From NCBI GenBank assembly GCA_002432805.1, contig DJGV01000010.1:1-64000 (forward strand): a stretch of 64,000 nucleotides of DNA, in the 5' to 3' direction. A program made the position numbers and the translations under genes. Position 1 is the first letter of the stretch, and every line of letters starts with the position of its first letter. The DNA is from Fervidobacterium sp. UBA5837 (GTDB taxonomy: Bacteria > Thermotogota > Thermotogae > Thermotogales > Fervidobacteriaceae). This document shows positions 8,252-16,833 of this stretch, piece by piece. The notes under the pieces were generated by a model. That model did no database searches, was not told the DNA's origin, and worked only from the letters and a program-made list of their open reading frames with translations.

Positions 8252-9148
8252 TTAACCTTTCACCGCAACAGCTCTCCCCGTCTCTATGAATTGTTTCTGG
8301 AACGAAAGGAATATGATGATCATCGGTATAGTCATGAATATAGACGCTGCCATCATATATTGCCAATATGTATAATATGAGCTCTTAAAGAAATTGAGTC
8401 CAACGGTGAGCGTATACATTTCTTTTCTACTTGCTATTATTAGAGGCCACTGGAAGTCATTCCAAGCACCTAAGAAAGTGTATATCGCAAGTGCACTTAC
8501 TCCAGGCATTGCATTTGGCAATACTATGGTAAAGTAAGTCCTAAGTATACCTGAACCATCTATTCTTGCTGCTTCTTCCAATTCCTTTGGAAAATTCAAG
8601 AAGAACTGCCTCATGAGGAATAGCCCAAATATATTTGTCAATTTTGGTAAAAACATACCTGTGTAAGTATTAATCAGTCCATAATTAACAAGCATATTGT
8701 ACTGCGGTATCAACGTTACTTGGCTTGGTACCATCATCGTTGCTAAAAACAACGTGAACCACATATCTTTTAGCGGAAATTTCAACCTTGCAAATGCATA
8801 CCCACCAAGTGCGTCAAGCAAAAAGTTTCCAATAGTTAGAAGTCCTGCATAAATCACAGTATTCAAAAGCCACCTACCATAAAGTGGTACAACCTCAAAG
8901 ATCAATTTGTAGTTTTGGAACGTCAAAGGCGCACCAAAAGCAGATGGTCTTGGAAACAGTTTTACATTCGGTGGCCAATCGAAGATATTTACTCCATGTG
9001 GATTACCATTTTCATCCGTGTATGTAATGGGCGTAAGAGAAACCAAGAGCGCCCATGTAAACGGGAACAATGTTGCTATAGCATACGCAATCAATACTAT
9101 GTAAGAAATGATAACTGGCCAATTTTTCTTGGAAGATTTCTTCTCCAT
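8252..9148 (-). CDS. sugar ABC transporter permease, MalG type
   Basis: A 298-residue inner-membrane subunit with six predicted helices and the cytoplasmic EAA loop (ELEEAARIDGSGILRTYF, about residues 185-202) that docks with the ATPase. It ends in the usual GRAVAVKG tail. It pairs with the MalF-type permease 22 bp upstream. No ATPase is encoded in the operon, so a shared MsmK/MalK-type ATPase elsewhere is expected. The substrate is inferred as the disaccharide cut by the GH65 enzyme. Confidence 0.9.
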   Translation of the reverse strand: MEKKSSKKNWPVIISYIVLIAYAIATLFPFTWALLVSLTPITYTDENGNPHGVNIFDWPPNVKLFPRPSAFGAPLTFQNYKLIFEVVPLYGRWLLNTVIYAGLLTIGNFLLDALGGYAFARLKFPLKDMWFTLFLATMMVPSQVTLIPQYNMLVNYGLINTYTGMFLPKLTNIFGLFLMRQFFLNFPKELEEAARIDGSGILRTYFTIVLPNAMPGVSALAIYTFLGAWNDFQWPLIIASRKEMYTLTVGLNFFKSSYYTYWQYMMAASIFMTIPMIIIFLSFQKQFIETGRAVAVKG

Positions 9149-9170
9149 ATCAGATCACCACCAACACGAA

Positions 9171-10349
9171 CTAATATTCTTCTTTGACAACTTTTCTCTG
9201 TATGAGAGAAAGTGCCAATATGATAGCAAATAACACGACCGCTAAAGACGATGCGTAGCCCATCTTTCCATATTCAAACGCATTCTTATATATATAGAAC
9301 GATATCGTTATATTCCTCAAATTCTTGATTAGGAAATAAATCTGGTCGAAAACTTGCATACAACCTATCGTCCCCATGATAGAAACGAAGACAATCTGTG
9401 GCCTAAGAAGTGGCATAGTAATCTTCCAGAAAGTCTGCCAACCAGTTGCGCCATCAATCATAGCTGCTTCGTAGATACTAGACGGAATATCTTGAAGTCC
9501 TGCCAAGAACGTGATCATGAAATACCCTGCAGTTGACCAGATGTTCATCAACATGATGGCAAAGAGTGCAATACCCGGCTCGTTGAGATAGTCTATAGGT
9601 TGGAAACCAAATCTGCCAAATAGACTCATAAGCACTTGGTTCAATATACCTGGTTTAGAGTAGATAAGCCAAAATATCATTGAAAGCGCTGCAGAAGAAG
9701 TTACTGCTGGTAAAAAGAAAACTGACTTAAAGAAGTTCTTTCCCCGTATCTTTGAATTTGCAGCAACTGCAAGTATTATTGCCAATAATGTCTGTATTGG
9801 AACAACTACTATAGAGTAGAGAAACGCATTGGATAAAGAAGTGTAGAAATACATATCTTTGAACATCTGTTTGAAATTTTCCAATCCAACGAATTTGGGT
9901 CTATATTTTGCAAATCTCTCTCCATCACTCTTCATATATTTCATCAAGAAATCAGAAATCTTTATTTCAGTCGGTAATTTTCTGTCTCTGTAATCACTCA
10001 ATAAATTTAGCGAGTCGAAATTCTTTCTTATACTCTCCTTATCTTCGTCACTCAGATTGACTCCTACATCTATTTCAACAAATGTTACCGGGTCGAATGA
10101 CTGGATCATCTGATCCAGTGGGTAATCTTTTGCCTCTTCTCTCAAAATTCCAGTATTGAATTCAAGTGACTCGTATGGATTGAAAGTATACGTAAACTTT
10201 CTTGCCTCAAGCGGCTGGTAGTCGGTTACACTATAATAAAATGCGGCAATTATAGGATATATAGTAAAGACTATGACAGTGATTATGATAGGCAGGGAAA
10301 ATACGTACCCAACAATTGCTTCCTTCGTTTTGTGCTTCACCGTTATCAT
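9171..10349 (-). CDS. sugar ABC transporter permease, MalF type, with extra extracytoplasmic domain
   Basis: A 392-residue inner-membrane subunit. After the first helix (about 12-40) an insert of about 105 residues (about 46-150), rich in charged residues, precedes the canonical FVGLENFKQMF segment and the remaining five helices. The EAA loop (SSIYEAAMIDGATGWQTFW) is intact. Family members without the insert have about 295 residues. Topology puts the insert outside the membrane, where it could contact the binding protein, as the unrelated P2 loop of E. coli MalF does. The GTG at 10340 is an alternative start with better spacing from the GGGGG site. Confidence 0.88.
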   Translation of the reverse strand: MITVKHKTKEAIVGYVFSLPIIITVIVFTIYPIIAAFYYSVTDYQPLEARKFTYTFNPYESLEFNTGILREEAKDYPLDQMIQSFDPVTFVEIDVGVNLSDEDKESIRKNFDSLNLLSDYRDRKLPTEIKISDFLMKYMKSDGERFAKYRPKFVGLENFKQMFKDMYFYTSLSNAFLYSIVVVPIQTLLAIILAVAANSKIRGKNFFKSVFFLPAVTSSAALSMIFWLIYSKPGILNQVLMSLFGRFGFQPIDYLNEPGIALFAIMLMNIWSTAGYFMITFLAGLQDIPSSIYEAAMIDGATGWQTFWKITMPLLRPQIVFVSIMGTIGCMQVFDQIYFLIKNLRNITISFYIYKNAFEYGKMGYASSLAVVLFAIILALSLIQRKVVKEEY

Positions 10350-10375
10350 CCCCCAGAAAAAGAAAATTTTAAACG

Positions 10376-10399
10376 AAAGGGAGGCGAGTGCCTCCCTTT
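10376..10399 (-). other. intercistronic hairpin after the binding-protein gene
   Basis: AAAGGGAGGC (10376-10385) and GCCTCCCTTT (10390-10399) form a perfect 10-bp stem with a 4-base loop, 25 bases after the binding-protein stop. No strong T run follows on the minus strand, so it is more likely to stabilise the upstream mRNA or lower downstream expression than to terminate fully. Confidence 0.65.
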
Positions 10400-10423
10400 T
10401 TTAACACTCCTAGATTTTAACTG

Positions 10424-11644
10424 TTATTTGGAAATCCATGTGTTGTAGTTTGCTTCAATTGTTTGAATTGCCTGATCAACTGTTATCTTAGAGTGGAAAA
10501 GATCTGCTAATAGAGAATTGATCTGGTCGTTTGCTGTTGCAAAAAGTCCAGTCTTTGTCGGGACCTTCCAAGGAGTTCCATACTCTGCACCTTTGTAGAA
10601 CACTTGCTTTATTGGGTCCGCATCTTTGGCGGCTAGAGATTTTCTTGATGCAAGAACGCCTGCACCATCAACGAATATTTTTTGACCATCTGATGTTAAA
10701 AACTTTACAACTTCCCAAGCTGCATCTTTGTTTGGTGTTCCCCTGTTTATCGACCAAGAAACGGTGTATATCATCGTTGACTTCTTAATCCCTTTTGGCA
10801 TCTCTACAAATCCCAAGTTCTTAAATGTTTCTGGATATGATTCCTTTGCAAATCCGATTAGCCATGGACCTTCCATTCCAACTGCAGCCTTACCGGTTGC
10901 CAATGCCTCACCTATCCAACCCGCACCCAATGCTGATGGCTCGTTGGCTACTTTGTACTTCGTGACAAGTTCAACGTAAAATTGAATGGCTTTCTTCGCA
11001 TTCGGTTCACCAAGCGCTGTTGAAAGATCAGGCTTTGTCAATCTTCCGCCGTAGCTTATGATAGTGGGTATGACTCTGTTGAAATCTGGAGCAAGGACCA
11101 TAGGTGTATCAAGACCTGCTGCCTTAAGTTGTTGGAGTTTCTTAAGTAAAGAATCCCATGTTTCGTTGTTTGTTAGGTAAGGAACCTTATACTTGTCAAA
11201 TACTGCCTTGTTGAAGACCAATGCAAGAGTTGAGAAATCTTTTGGAAGGCCATAAGTTCTCCCTTGATATTTGAATGCATCGACGAGTGTTGGATAAAAA
11301 TCACTTACATCATAGCCGTCTCTCTTGATGTATGTATCGAGCGGGAGCAACACATTTGCCCTTGCAAGTTCTTCAAAGACGTAAACATCAACGTAGAATA
11401 TATCTGGGCCAGTACCACCGGAAAGTTTGGTCATGAGCATCTGTTTGTAATCGCCAGCTATAGGTTCCCAAACGACCTCTATACCCTTTTGCTTACCAAT
11501 GGTAGAGTTGAATGCATCGACTGCTTGTTTAATGGCTCCTTCTTCTACTGGGTTGCCAGGCCATCCAGAAATAGTGACCTTTGTTGCAGCGAAAAGTCCT
11601 ACTGTTAAGAGCACCAATAAAATGGTAGAAAATACTTTCTTCAT
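10424..11644 (-). CDS. sugar ABC transporter substrate-binding protein
   Basis: A family-1 solute-binding protein of about 406 residues. A signal peptide (MKKVFSTILLVLLTVGLFAA) has no lipobox cysteine. The mature part has the typical two-lobe pattern: TKLSGGTGPDIFYVD (about 68-82), YGLPKDF, AVGMEGPWLI (about 258). It captures the sugar outside the membrane and delivers it to the two permeases downstream. The ATG at 11644 is preferred because a GGGAGG site lies nine bases upstream and the signal peptide begins there; the longer frame starting at 11665 would overlap the stop of lacI. Confidence 0.9.
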   Translation of the reverse strand: MKKVFSTILLVLLTVGLFAATKVTISGWPGNPVEEGAIKQAVDAFNSTIGKQKGIEVVWEPIAGDYKQMLMTKLSGGTGPDIFYVDVYVFEELARANVLLPLDTYIKRDGYDVSDFYPTLVDAFKYQGRTYGLPKDFSTLALVFNKAVFDKYKVPYLTNNETWDSLLKKLQQLKAAGLDTPMVLAPDFNRVIPTIISYGGRLTKPDLSTALGEPNAKKAIQFYVELVTKYKVANEPSALGAGWIGEALATGKAAVGMEGPWLIGFAKESYPETFKNLGFVEMPKGIKKSTMIYTVSWSINRGTPNKDAAWEVVKFLTSDGQKIFVDGAGVLASRKSLAAKDADPIKQVFYKGAEYGTPWKVPTKTGLFATANDQINSLLADLFHSKITVDQAIQTIEANYNTWISK

Positions 11645-11661
11645 ACCCTTCAACCTCCCTT

Positions 11662-12645
11662 TCAAGAGATGAGGAACTTTTTTGTTCCTCTGATTATTAA
11701 CTCAGTCTTAACAATATCAGATTCAACATTCCTACCTACCGATAACATGTGAAGCTTTTCGGCGGCTTTTTGCCCTACGATTTCTATGTGCTGATCTACA
11801 GTTGTAATATCCGCAATTTCCGATAAAAGTATGTTATCAAAACCTATAATCGGTACATCGATATTGTTTTCCTCGCAGTATCTAAGTGCAGCATAAGCCA
11901 TGATATCAGAAGTGCAGAATATTCCATCGAATTGGTCTTTAAGATCACTTAGTATCTCTCTAACCTTCTTTTCTTCGTAATAACCAAAACGCTCGATGAT
12001 GTTAACAGACCCACTGTTTTTCAGTCCATCTACAAACCCAGCTCTTCTGTCACGTTCAAATGGTAAAGAAGGGTCGCCGCCAATGAACAATGGATTATTG
12101 CAGCCCAGCTTTGACATATGCTCCCCTGCTTGATATCCACCGAGATAGTTATCAGAGTCGACAAAGACAAAGTTATTATTGTTATTCCTACCAACACACA
12201 CATACGGGAAATTCAAATCATTCAGTAATGCAACACGCGGATCATCATCTTTGAGGTCCATAAGAATCACACCATCGATGGCTCTCGAACCTACCAATCG
12301 TCTATAATAAGCAATTAACTCATCGGTATCATCTACTTTAGCAAAGACATCGATCACCAGTTTCAAGTCATTTTCTGAAAAATACGTTACAGCACCCCTC
12401 AGAAATTTCGAAACGTACGAATCTTCAAAAATCCTCTCGATACTACTCAACACAGTGAGCGCATATATACCTGTTCTTCTTTCTCTCAGCGATTTTGCCA
12501 CAGAATGCGGTGAATAGCCGTATTTTCTTGACATCTCAAGTACAAGTTTCCTAGTATCTTCACGTACCTTTTCAGGCTCGTTGAACACACGAGACACCGT
12601 TGCTACAGAAACGCCACAAATCTTGGCAATCTCCTTTACTGTCAT
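11662..12645 (-). CDS. LacI-family transcriptional repressor
   Basis: A 327-residue regulator with the N-terminal helix-turn-helix and hinge (TVKEIAKICGVSVATVSRVF, about residues 2-21; YGYSPHSVAKSLRERRTG, about 42-59) and a periplasmic-binding-protein-like effector domain. It is the first gene of the disaccharide operon, and the binding-protein gene starts 17 bp after its stop. Three GTAAWCGATTAC-like palindromes upstream fit the operator type of this family, so it probably represses its own operon until a sugar or sugar phosphate binds. The effector is unknown. Confidence 0.92.
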   Translation of the reverse strand: MTVKEIAKICGVSVATVSRVFNEPEKVREDTRKLVLEMSRKYGYSPHSVAKSLRERRTGIYALTVLSSIERIFEDSYVSKFLRGAVTYFSENDLKLVIDVFAKVDDTDELIAYYRRLVGSRAIDGVILMDLKDDDPRVALLNDLNFPYVCVGRNNNNNFVFVDSDNYLGGYQAGEHMSKLGCNNPLFIGGDPSLPFERDRRAGFVDGLKNSGSVNIIERFGYYEEKKVREILSDLKDQFDGIFCTSDIMAYAALRYCEENNIDVPIIGFDNILLSEIADITTVDQHIEIVGQKAAEKLHMLSVGRNVESDIVKTELIIRGTKKFLIS

Positions 12646-12697
12646 GCATACCCCCTCTTTTCCAATTCTCCTAAAATCATCAAAACAGGTCGAGTAT

Positions 12698-12709
12698 GTA
12701 ATCGATTAC
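12698..12709. promoter_or_regulatory. LacI-type operator, copy 1
   Basis: Perfect 12-bp palindrome GTAATCGATTAC upstream of lacI, with the central CG step typical of LacI-family operators. It lies 53 bp before the lacI start and one base from copy 2. Confidence 0.7.
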
Positions 12710-12710
12710 T

Positions 12711-12722
12711 GTAAACGATTAC
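12711..12722. promoter_or_regulatory. LacI-type operator, copy 2
   Basis: GTAAACGATTAC, one mismatch from the perfect palindrome. Centre-to-centre spacing from copy 1 is 13 bp, a little over one helical turn, so two dimers could bind side by side. Confidence 0.65.
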
Positions 12723-12848
12723 ATCGATAATATATCATTTGGCAGAATATAATTGAAACGTTGAAATTTGGGAGAATTCAGCTAAAAATGTCACTGGAAT
12801 GATTTTACTCAATTTTCTTTTCATTTTTGCAATTTTACTTCAGTTTTT

Positions 12849-12860
12849 GTAATCGATTAC
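12849..12860. promoter_or_regulatory. LacI-type operator, copy 3
   Basis: A second perfect GTAATCGATTAC, about 150 bp from copy 1 and about 55 bp upstream of the -10 element of the divergent acetyltransferase gene. It could allow looping with copies 1 and 2 or control of the divergent gene. The DNA between the copies (12723-12848) is AT-rich and holds no gene. Confidence 0.65.
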
Positions 12861-12914
12861 ATTCTGCATTTGATAGTTCATATTGCCTATCTTACTCGAT
12901 TGTTTCATTTATTA

Positions 12915-12923
12915 TGGTATAAT
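12915..12923 (+). promoter_or_regulatory. extended -10 promoter of the acetyltransferase gene
   Basis: TGGTATAAT on the plus strand, with TATAAT at 12918-12923. The -35 region is weak. It lies inside the longest possible reading frame of the next gene, which argues for the later ATG at 12951. Confidence 0.5.
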
Positions 12924-12950
12924 ATCCGTGCACAAAGGAGTGTGGGAGAA

Positions 12951-13550
12951 ATGGCTGGAATTAGGAAGGCAGAGATTTCTGATGCCGATGTTGTTTCAAG
13001 TTTGATATTACAGACGGGGATAAGGTTCTTACCACTGGTTTTTGGACCACAGGTAAAGCTCATATTAGGGCGTTTGATAAAGACTCCCGGAACTGTCTTC
13101 TACATCGACAATGTGTACGTCTTGGAAATAGACGAAGGTAAAGTTGTGGGTGCAATGGTTGCCTATCCAGGATACATAATCAGAAAAAGATCTCTGAAGA
13201 CTGCACTTGTGCTTTTCGAGATGATGGGGATGGAATTAATTAGACGAATTAGGGTCTTTAGACTTGTGGAATCGAAGAATAAAGTTAACAAAGATGAGTT
13301 CTACATTTCAAATATTGCAATAGATAGCGAGCATAGAGGGATGGGGTATGGTACTAAGCTTTTGAAATACTCTGAAGAACTCGCCAAAGAACACGGGCTA
13401 GGTAAATTGAGCCTCGACGTTGAGAATACGAACTCGAATGCCATAGAATTTTACAAAAGACTGGGATATAGAGGAACAAAAGTCAAAAGAATGTACATAA
13501 AAGGTAGTCAATTTACATTTGTCAGGATGCAAAAGTTGTTGAACAAATAG
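12951..13550 (+). CDS. GNAT-family N-acetyltransferase
   Basis: A 199-residue GNAT protein. The acetyl-CoA binding motif A (ISNIAIDSEHRGMGYGTKLL, about residues 118-137) and motif B (NAIEFYKRLGYRG, about 163-175) are intact. The substrate is unknown. The ATG at 12951 follows AAAGGAG by ten bases; an upstream frame extension back to 12870 runs through the promoter and looks spurious. It is divergent from the lacI operon and shares its operator region, so co-regulation is possible but unproven. Confidence 0.8.
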   Translation: MAGIRKAEISDADVVSSLILQTGIRFLPLVFGPQVKLILGRLIKTPGTVFYIDNVYVLEIDEGKVVGAMVAYPGYIIRKRSLKTALVLFEMMGMELIRRIRVFRLVESKNKVNKDEFYISNIAIDSEHRGMGYGTKLLKYSEELAKEHGLGKLSLDVENTNSNAIEFYKRLGYRGTKVKRMYIKGSQFTFVRMQKLLNK

Positions 13551-13621
13551 GCTTTGATACTTTGAGTATGTGCATTACATCGCTACGAATTATTACAACA
13601 ATTGTTAAATGGGGTGATTGA

Positions 13622-14797
13622 GTGTCAACTATCAACAGTAGAGGTGGTAATACTAAGAAGATAGTAAAGTGTGCTGGATGCGGTGCACAGATTCAATTTG
13701 ATAATCCTGGAAAGCCTGGTTTTGTTCCAATCGATGTGTACAATAAACGATTGAATGAAGGCTCAGAGGTACTGTGCCAACGGTGTTTTAGGATAAAACA
13801 TTATGGTGTTTTAACTAGCGAGGTCGATAAGGATGAGCTTGCTAAGTTCTTAAAAAACGCGGTAAAGCGTTTTAAGAATGTGCTATATGTTTTTGACACA
13901 TTTGATTTTGATGGTACTTTTAGACCTGAAATATTGAGAGAAGTGAATGCGGAGCATGTAATGTTTGTTGCAAATAAGTTTGATACCCTGCCAAAGACTA
14001 TTAGTGGATCGCAATTAAAGTTGTGGCTTGTGGAAAGAATAAGAATTCTGTTAGATGGTGTTAGGACTAATCCAAGAGATATTTTCATAACAAGCACAAA
14101 AAGTGGTTTCGGATTGAGCAAATTGAGAGAAACCCTTGAAAAAATGAATGATGAGATTCTGGTGGTTGGGGTAACGAACGTCGGAAAGTCGTCTATCTTA
14201 AAGGCTTTGACCGAATCACATGTAGTTACATCACCTTATCCAGGAACTACGATAGGTCTTGTCGAACACAGATTGGGCGGGTTGAGATTGTACGATACAC
14301 CTGGTATAATTGTAAATGATCGAATGCTAGACCTCTTCGATGCAAAGTGCCAAGCGAGGATACTTGCTCAAGGTGAGGTTACGAGAAAAACCTTCAAGCC
14401 ATCTGAAGAAGAAGTTATTTTTGTTAGTGGACTATGCAGAATGACCGCTCAATTGGTTGGAGTTTCTGAACTTAGACCCATTTTTCAGATATTTGCTCCG
14501 GAAAATGTATCGTTCCATAAGACGTCTAGTTTAGCATTCACACAGAATTTTCAAAGGCACTTCGGACAACTACTTGTGCCACCTTGCAGTAAGATGAGTA
14601 TAGAAGGTTTGGAGTTCAAAGAAGAAAGAATTATTGTCAATGAGGAAGAAGAAGTATGCATACCAGGCCTCTGCTGGATAAATGTCAAGCGCGGTCCTGT
14701 AGAATTCAAAATCACACTTCCAAAAGTTGTCAAAGTCGTTGTCAGGCCTAGCTTAATTAAACCGAAACGAAAATTTAATCAAAACAAAGACGATTAA
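13622..14797 (+). CDS. yqeH: YqeH-type circularly permuted ribosome-biogenesis GTPase
   Basis: A 391-residue GTPase needed in relatives for 30S subunit assembly. A zinc finger (CAGCGAQ at about 17 and CQRC at about 52) comes first. G motifs follow in permuted order: G4 NKFD (about 119), G5 TSTKSGFG (about 159), then G1 GVTNVGKSS (about 182), switch I and G3 DTPG (about 226). A C-terminal domain probably contacts RNA. The start is GTG behind GGGGTGATTGA. It is followed at 33 bp by pduL. Confidence 0.9.
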   Translation: MSTINSRGGNTKKIVKCAGCGAQIQFDNPGKPGFVPIDVYNKRLNEGSEVLCQRCFRIKHYGVLTSEVDKDELAKFLKNAVKRFKNVLYVFDTFDFDGTFRPEILREVNAEHVMFVANKFDTLPKTISGSQLKLWLVERIRILLDGVRTNPRDIFITSTKSGFGLSKLRETLEKMNDEILVVGVTNVGKSSILKALTESHVVTSPYPGTTIGLVEHRLGGLRLYDTPGIIVNDRMLDLFDAKCQARILAQGEVTRKTFKPSEEEVIFVSGLCRMTAQLVGVSELRPIFQIFAPENVSFHKTSSLAFTQNFQRHFGQLLVPPCSKMSIEGLEFKEERIIVNEEEEVCIPGLCWINVKRGPVEFKITLPKVVKVVVRPSLIKPKRKFNQNKDD

Positions 14798-14830
14798 TCC
14801 AAGAAATTTTAGAGAGGAGGAGTAACATAT

Positions 14831-15418
14831 ATGAAGAAGAAGGAATTTCCTATCATTGCAGGTGTTAGCAACAGACATGTGCATCTATCGAGAGAAGACT
14901 TGGATTTACTTTTTGGGAGGGGCTATACACTTACTCCCACCAAGGATTTAGGCCAACCAGGTCAGTTTGCTTGCAAAGAAATGGTTACGATCGTTGGGCC
15001 TAAGGGTTCTATCGAAAATGTCAGAATACTTGGTCCTGAAAGGAAGGATACACAGATCGAAATATCACTCACAGATGCTTTCAAGCTTGGTATCATGCCA
15101 CCAGTGAGGGATAGTGGTGATATAGAAGGCACACCGGGGATAACGATAATTGGTCCAAACGGAAAGCTTGAAAAAGAAAAGGGCGTTATCATTGCAAAGA
15201 GACATGTTCATATGCACCCAAGTGATGCAGAAAAATTCGGCGTTAAGGATAAAGATATCGTTAAAGTGATCGTTGAAAAAGGTGATCGAAAATTGATATT
15301 CGATGATGTACTCATAAGAGTTAGCGAGAAATTTGCACTTGAGTTCCACGTTGATACTGATGAGGCAAATGCAGCTCTGCTAAAAACAGGCGATGTTGTT
15401 TATATCGTCGAAGAGTAA
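14831..15418 (+). CDS. pduL: PduL-type phosphate acyltransferase
   Basis: A 195-residue enzyme that moves an acyl group between CoA and phosphate (acetyl or propionyl phosphate). Two internally similar beta-barrel domains carry metal-binding histidine motifs: SNRHVHLS (about residues 13-20) and AKRHVHMHPSDAE (about 118-130). No microcompartment-targeting N-terminal extension is present, and no microcompartment genes are nearby, so it probably works as the general phosphotransacetylase making acyl phosphate for ATP production by an acyl kinase. It has a strong GAGAGGAGGAG site. Confidence 0.9.
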   Translation: MKKKEFPIIAGVSNRHVHLSREDLDLLFGRGYTLTPTKDLGQPGQFACKEMVTIVGPKGSIENVRILGPERKDTQIEISLTDAFKLGIMPPVRDSGDIEGTPGITIIGPNGKLEKEKGVIIAKRHVHMHPSDAEKFGVKDKDIVKVIVEKGDRKLIFDDVLIRVSEKFALEFHVDTDEANAALLKTGDVVYIVEE

Positions 15419-15529
15419 CTGTATACACGTAAAACAATAGTTGAGAATTGAAAATTATCATACAATTTGATACAGCAGCTGTTGAAAGTATCGAATCTGC
15501 AAAGATCACAAACTAGGAGGTTGCAAGAT

Positions 15530-16693
15530 TTGGAAACAAATCTTCTGTTGTTTATCATACTTCTGTTGTCAATAGTGTTCAATATTGCATTAGCATACAC
15601 AGTCCATAAAAAGCAAAATCAAAATAAGAAGCTCTCCATTCAGTTGCAGAAATTGAAAGATCTCTCGACGAAATTCAGAGATATGGTAACGCAGAGGGAA
15701 GATGTGTTTTACAAGAATTTGCACAATATTTCGGTGAGTTTTGTAAAAGATGTTTCGGAAAGTTACTTAATTTACTTTGATGGCGATGTTGGGCGTGTAG
15801 TTTCCTACGTAGGTGGGAAGAATAGGGCAACAATAATTGATAAGAAAGTGATCAAGACTGAGCTGCCTTATTCAGCAAACAGAGTGTACGTTGTAAATGG
15901 TAGCGAATTGAAACATATTGATTTTGGTCCATCTCAGGATAAGGGAATTGATAGTAACGATTCAAAAGTTCTCATATCGGATATCCACATTGGTGGAGAG
16001 TTGAAGGCAAAATTGCTAATTGAGCGGCAAGAGCCATTTGTAGATGAAGAAATAGATATGATAAAGAGTCTAAGTGGCTTTTTTACTTCTTTTATAGCAA
16101 CCCATAATTACGTATCCAACCAAGGAAGATTCGAGAAAGACATGATTCTTACGATGATACGTATACTCGAATATCACGACACCTACACAAAGGGACACTC
16201 AAAAAATGTTGCAACTATTGCATCTCTTATTGCAGAAAAGCTCGGTTTGAACGACGAATTAATAAGGAAGACTTACTGGGCAGCATTAGTCCATGATGTT
16301 GGAAAGATCGTAGTTCCTTCATCCATTTTGAACAAAGAGAGTAAATTAACGATCGAAGAATTCGAAGTTGTAAAAAAACATCCTGTATATGGTCATGACT
16401 TTCTTTCCACATCACCAGAGCTCAGAGACCTTGCACGGTATGTCTTCCACCATCATGAAAGATGGGATGGTAAAGGATATCCAGCGGGGATTTCAGGCGA
16501 AGAAATTCCACTCATATCCAGAATAATAATGGTAGCAGACTCGTGGGATGCCATGAGAAGTGATAGACCGTACAGAAAAGGGCTGTCTAAAGAAAGAGCT
16601 ATGGAAGAAATTTTAAAACATTCTGGTGCGCAATTCGATCCAAATATAGCGAAGATATTCATCAAGATGTTGGCAGATGGGGAAATACAATGA
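15530..16693 (+). CDS. membrane-anchored HD-GYP signalling protein
   Basis: About 387 residues: one N-terminal membrane helix (about 4-24), a coiled coil (about 28-55), a GAF-like region (about 60-190) and a C-terminal HD-GYP domain. Catalytic residues are present: HDVGKI near 250, HHERWDGKGYPAGI near 305 and DSWDAMRSDRPYRKGLS near 335, so it should hydrolyse cyclic di-GMP. TTG at 15530 is preferred over TTG at 15467 because AGGAGG lies nine bases before it and the helix then starts the protein. No response-regulator domain is fused and no diguanylate cyclase is adjacent. Confidence 0.88.
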   Translation: METNLLLFIILLLSIVFNIALAYTVHKKQNQNKKLSIQLQKLKDLSTKFRDMVTQREDVFYKNLHNISVSFVKDVSESYLIYFDGDVGRVVSYVGGKNRATIIDKKVIKTELPYSANRVYVVNGSELKHIDFGPSQDKGIDSNDSKVLISDIHIGGELKAKLLIERQEPFVDEEIDMIKSLSGFFTSFIATHNYVSNQGRFEKDMILTMIRILEYHDTYTKGHSKNVATIASLIAEKLGLNDELIRKTYWAALVHDVGKIVVPSSILNKESKLTIEEFEVVKKHPVYGHDFLSTSPELRDLARYVFHHHERWDGKGYPAGISGEEIPLISRIIMVADSWDAMRSDRPYRKGLSKERAMEEILKHSGAQFDPNIAKIFIKMLADGEIQ

Positions 16694-16744
16694 TAGTCAA
16701 TACTGCATGGCAAAGTAGATGACTTAAACCGAAATGCTAATTTT

Positions 16745-16754
16745 GTGGTAAAAT
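16745..16754 (+). promoter_or_regulatory. probable extended -10 of dnaN
   Basis: TGTGGTAAAAT with TAAAAT at 16749-16754, about 80 bp before the dnaN start on the plus strand. A clear -35 hexamer is not visible. Confidence 0.4.
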
Positions 16755-16833
16755 ATTTAGTAGATGGAGAAATGGTAAGAAATATTGTAGCAGTATTTTC
16801 CAAGTATAGTTGTGCAAAAGGGGGAAGATAGAA

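Noticed and set aside
12870..12950. Upstream extension of the acetyltransferase (start at 12870)
   Set aside because: It runs through the -10 promoter element and has no ribosome site; the ATG at 12951 has one.
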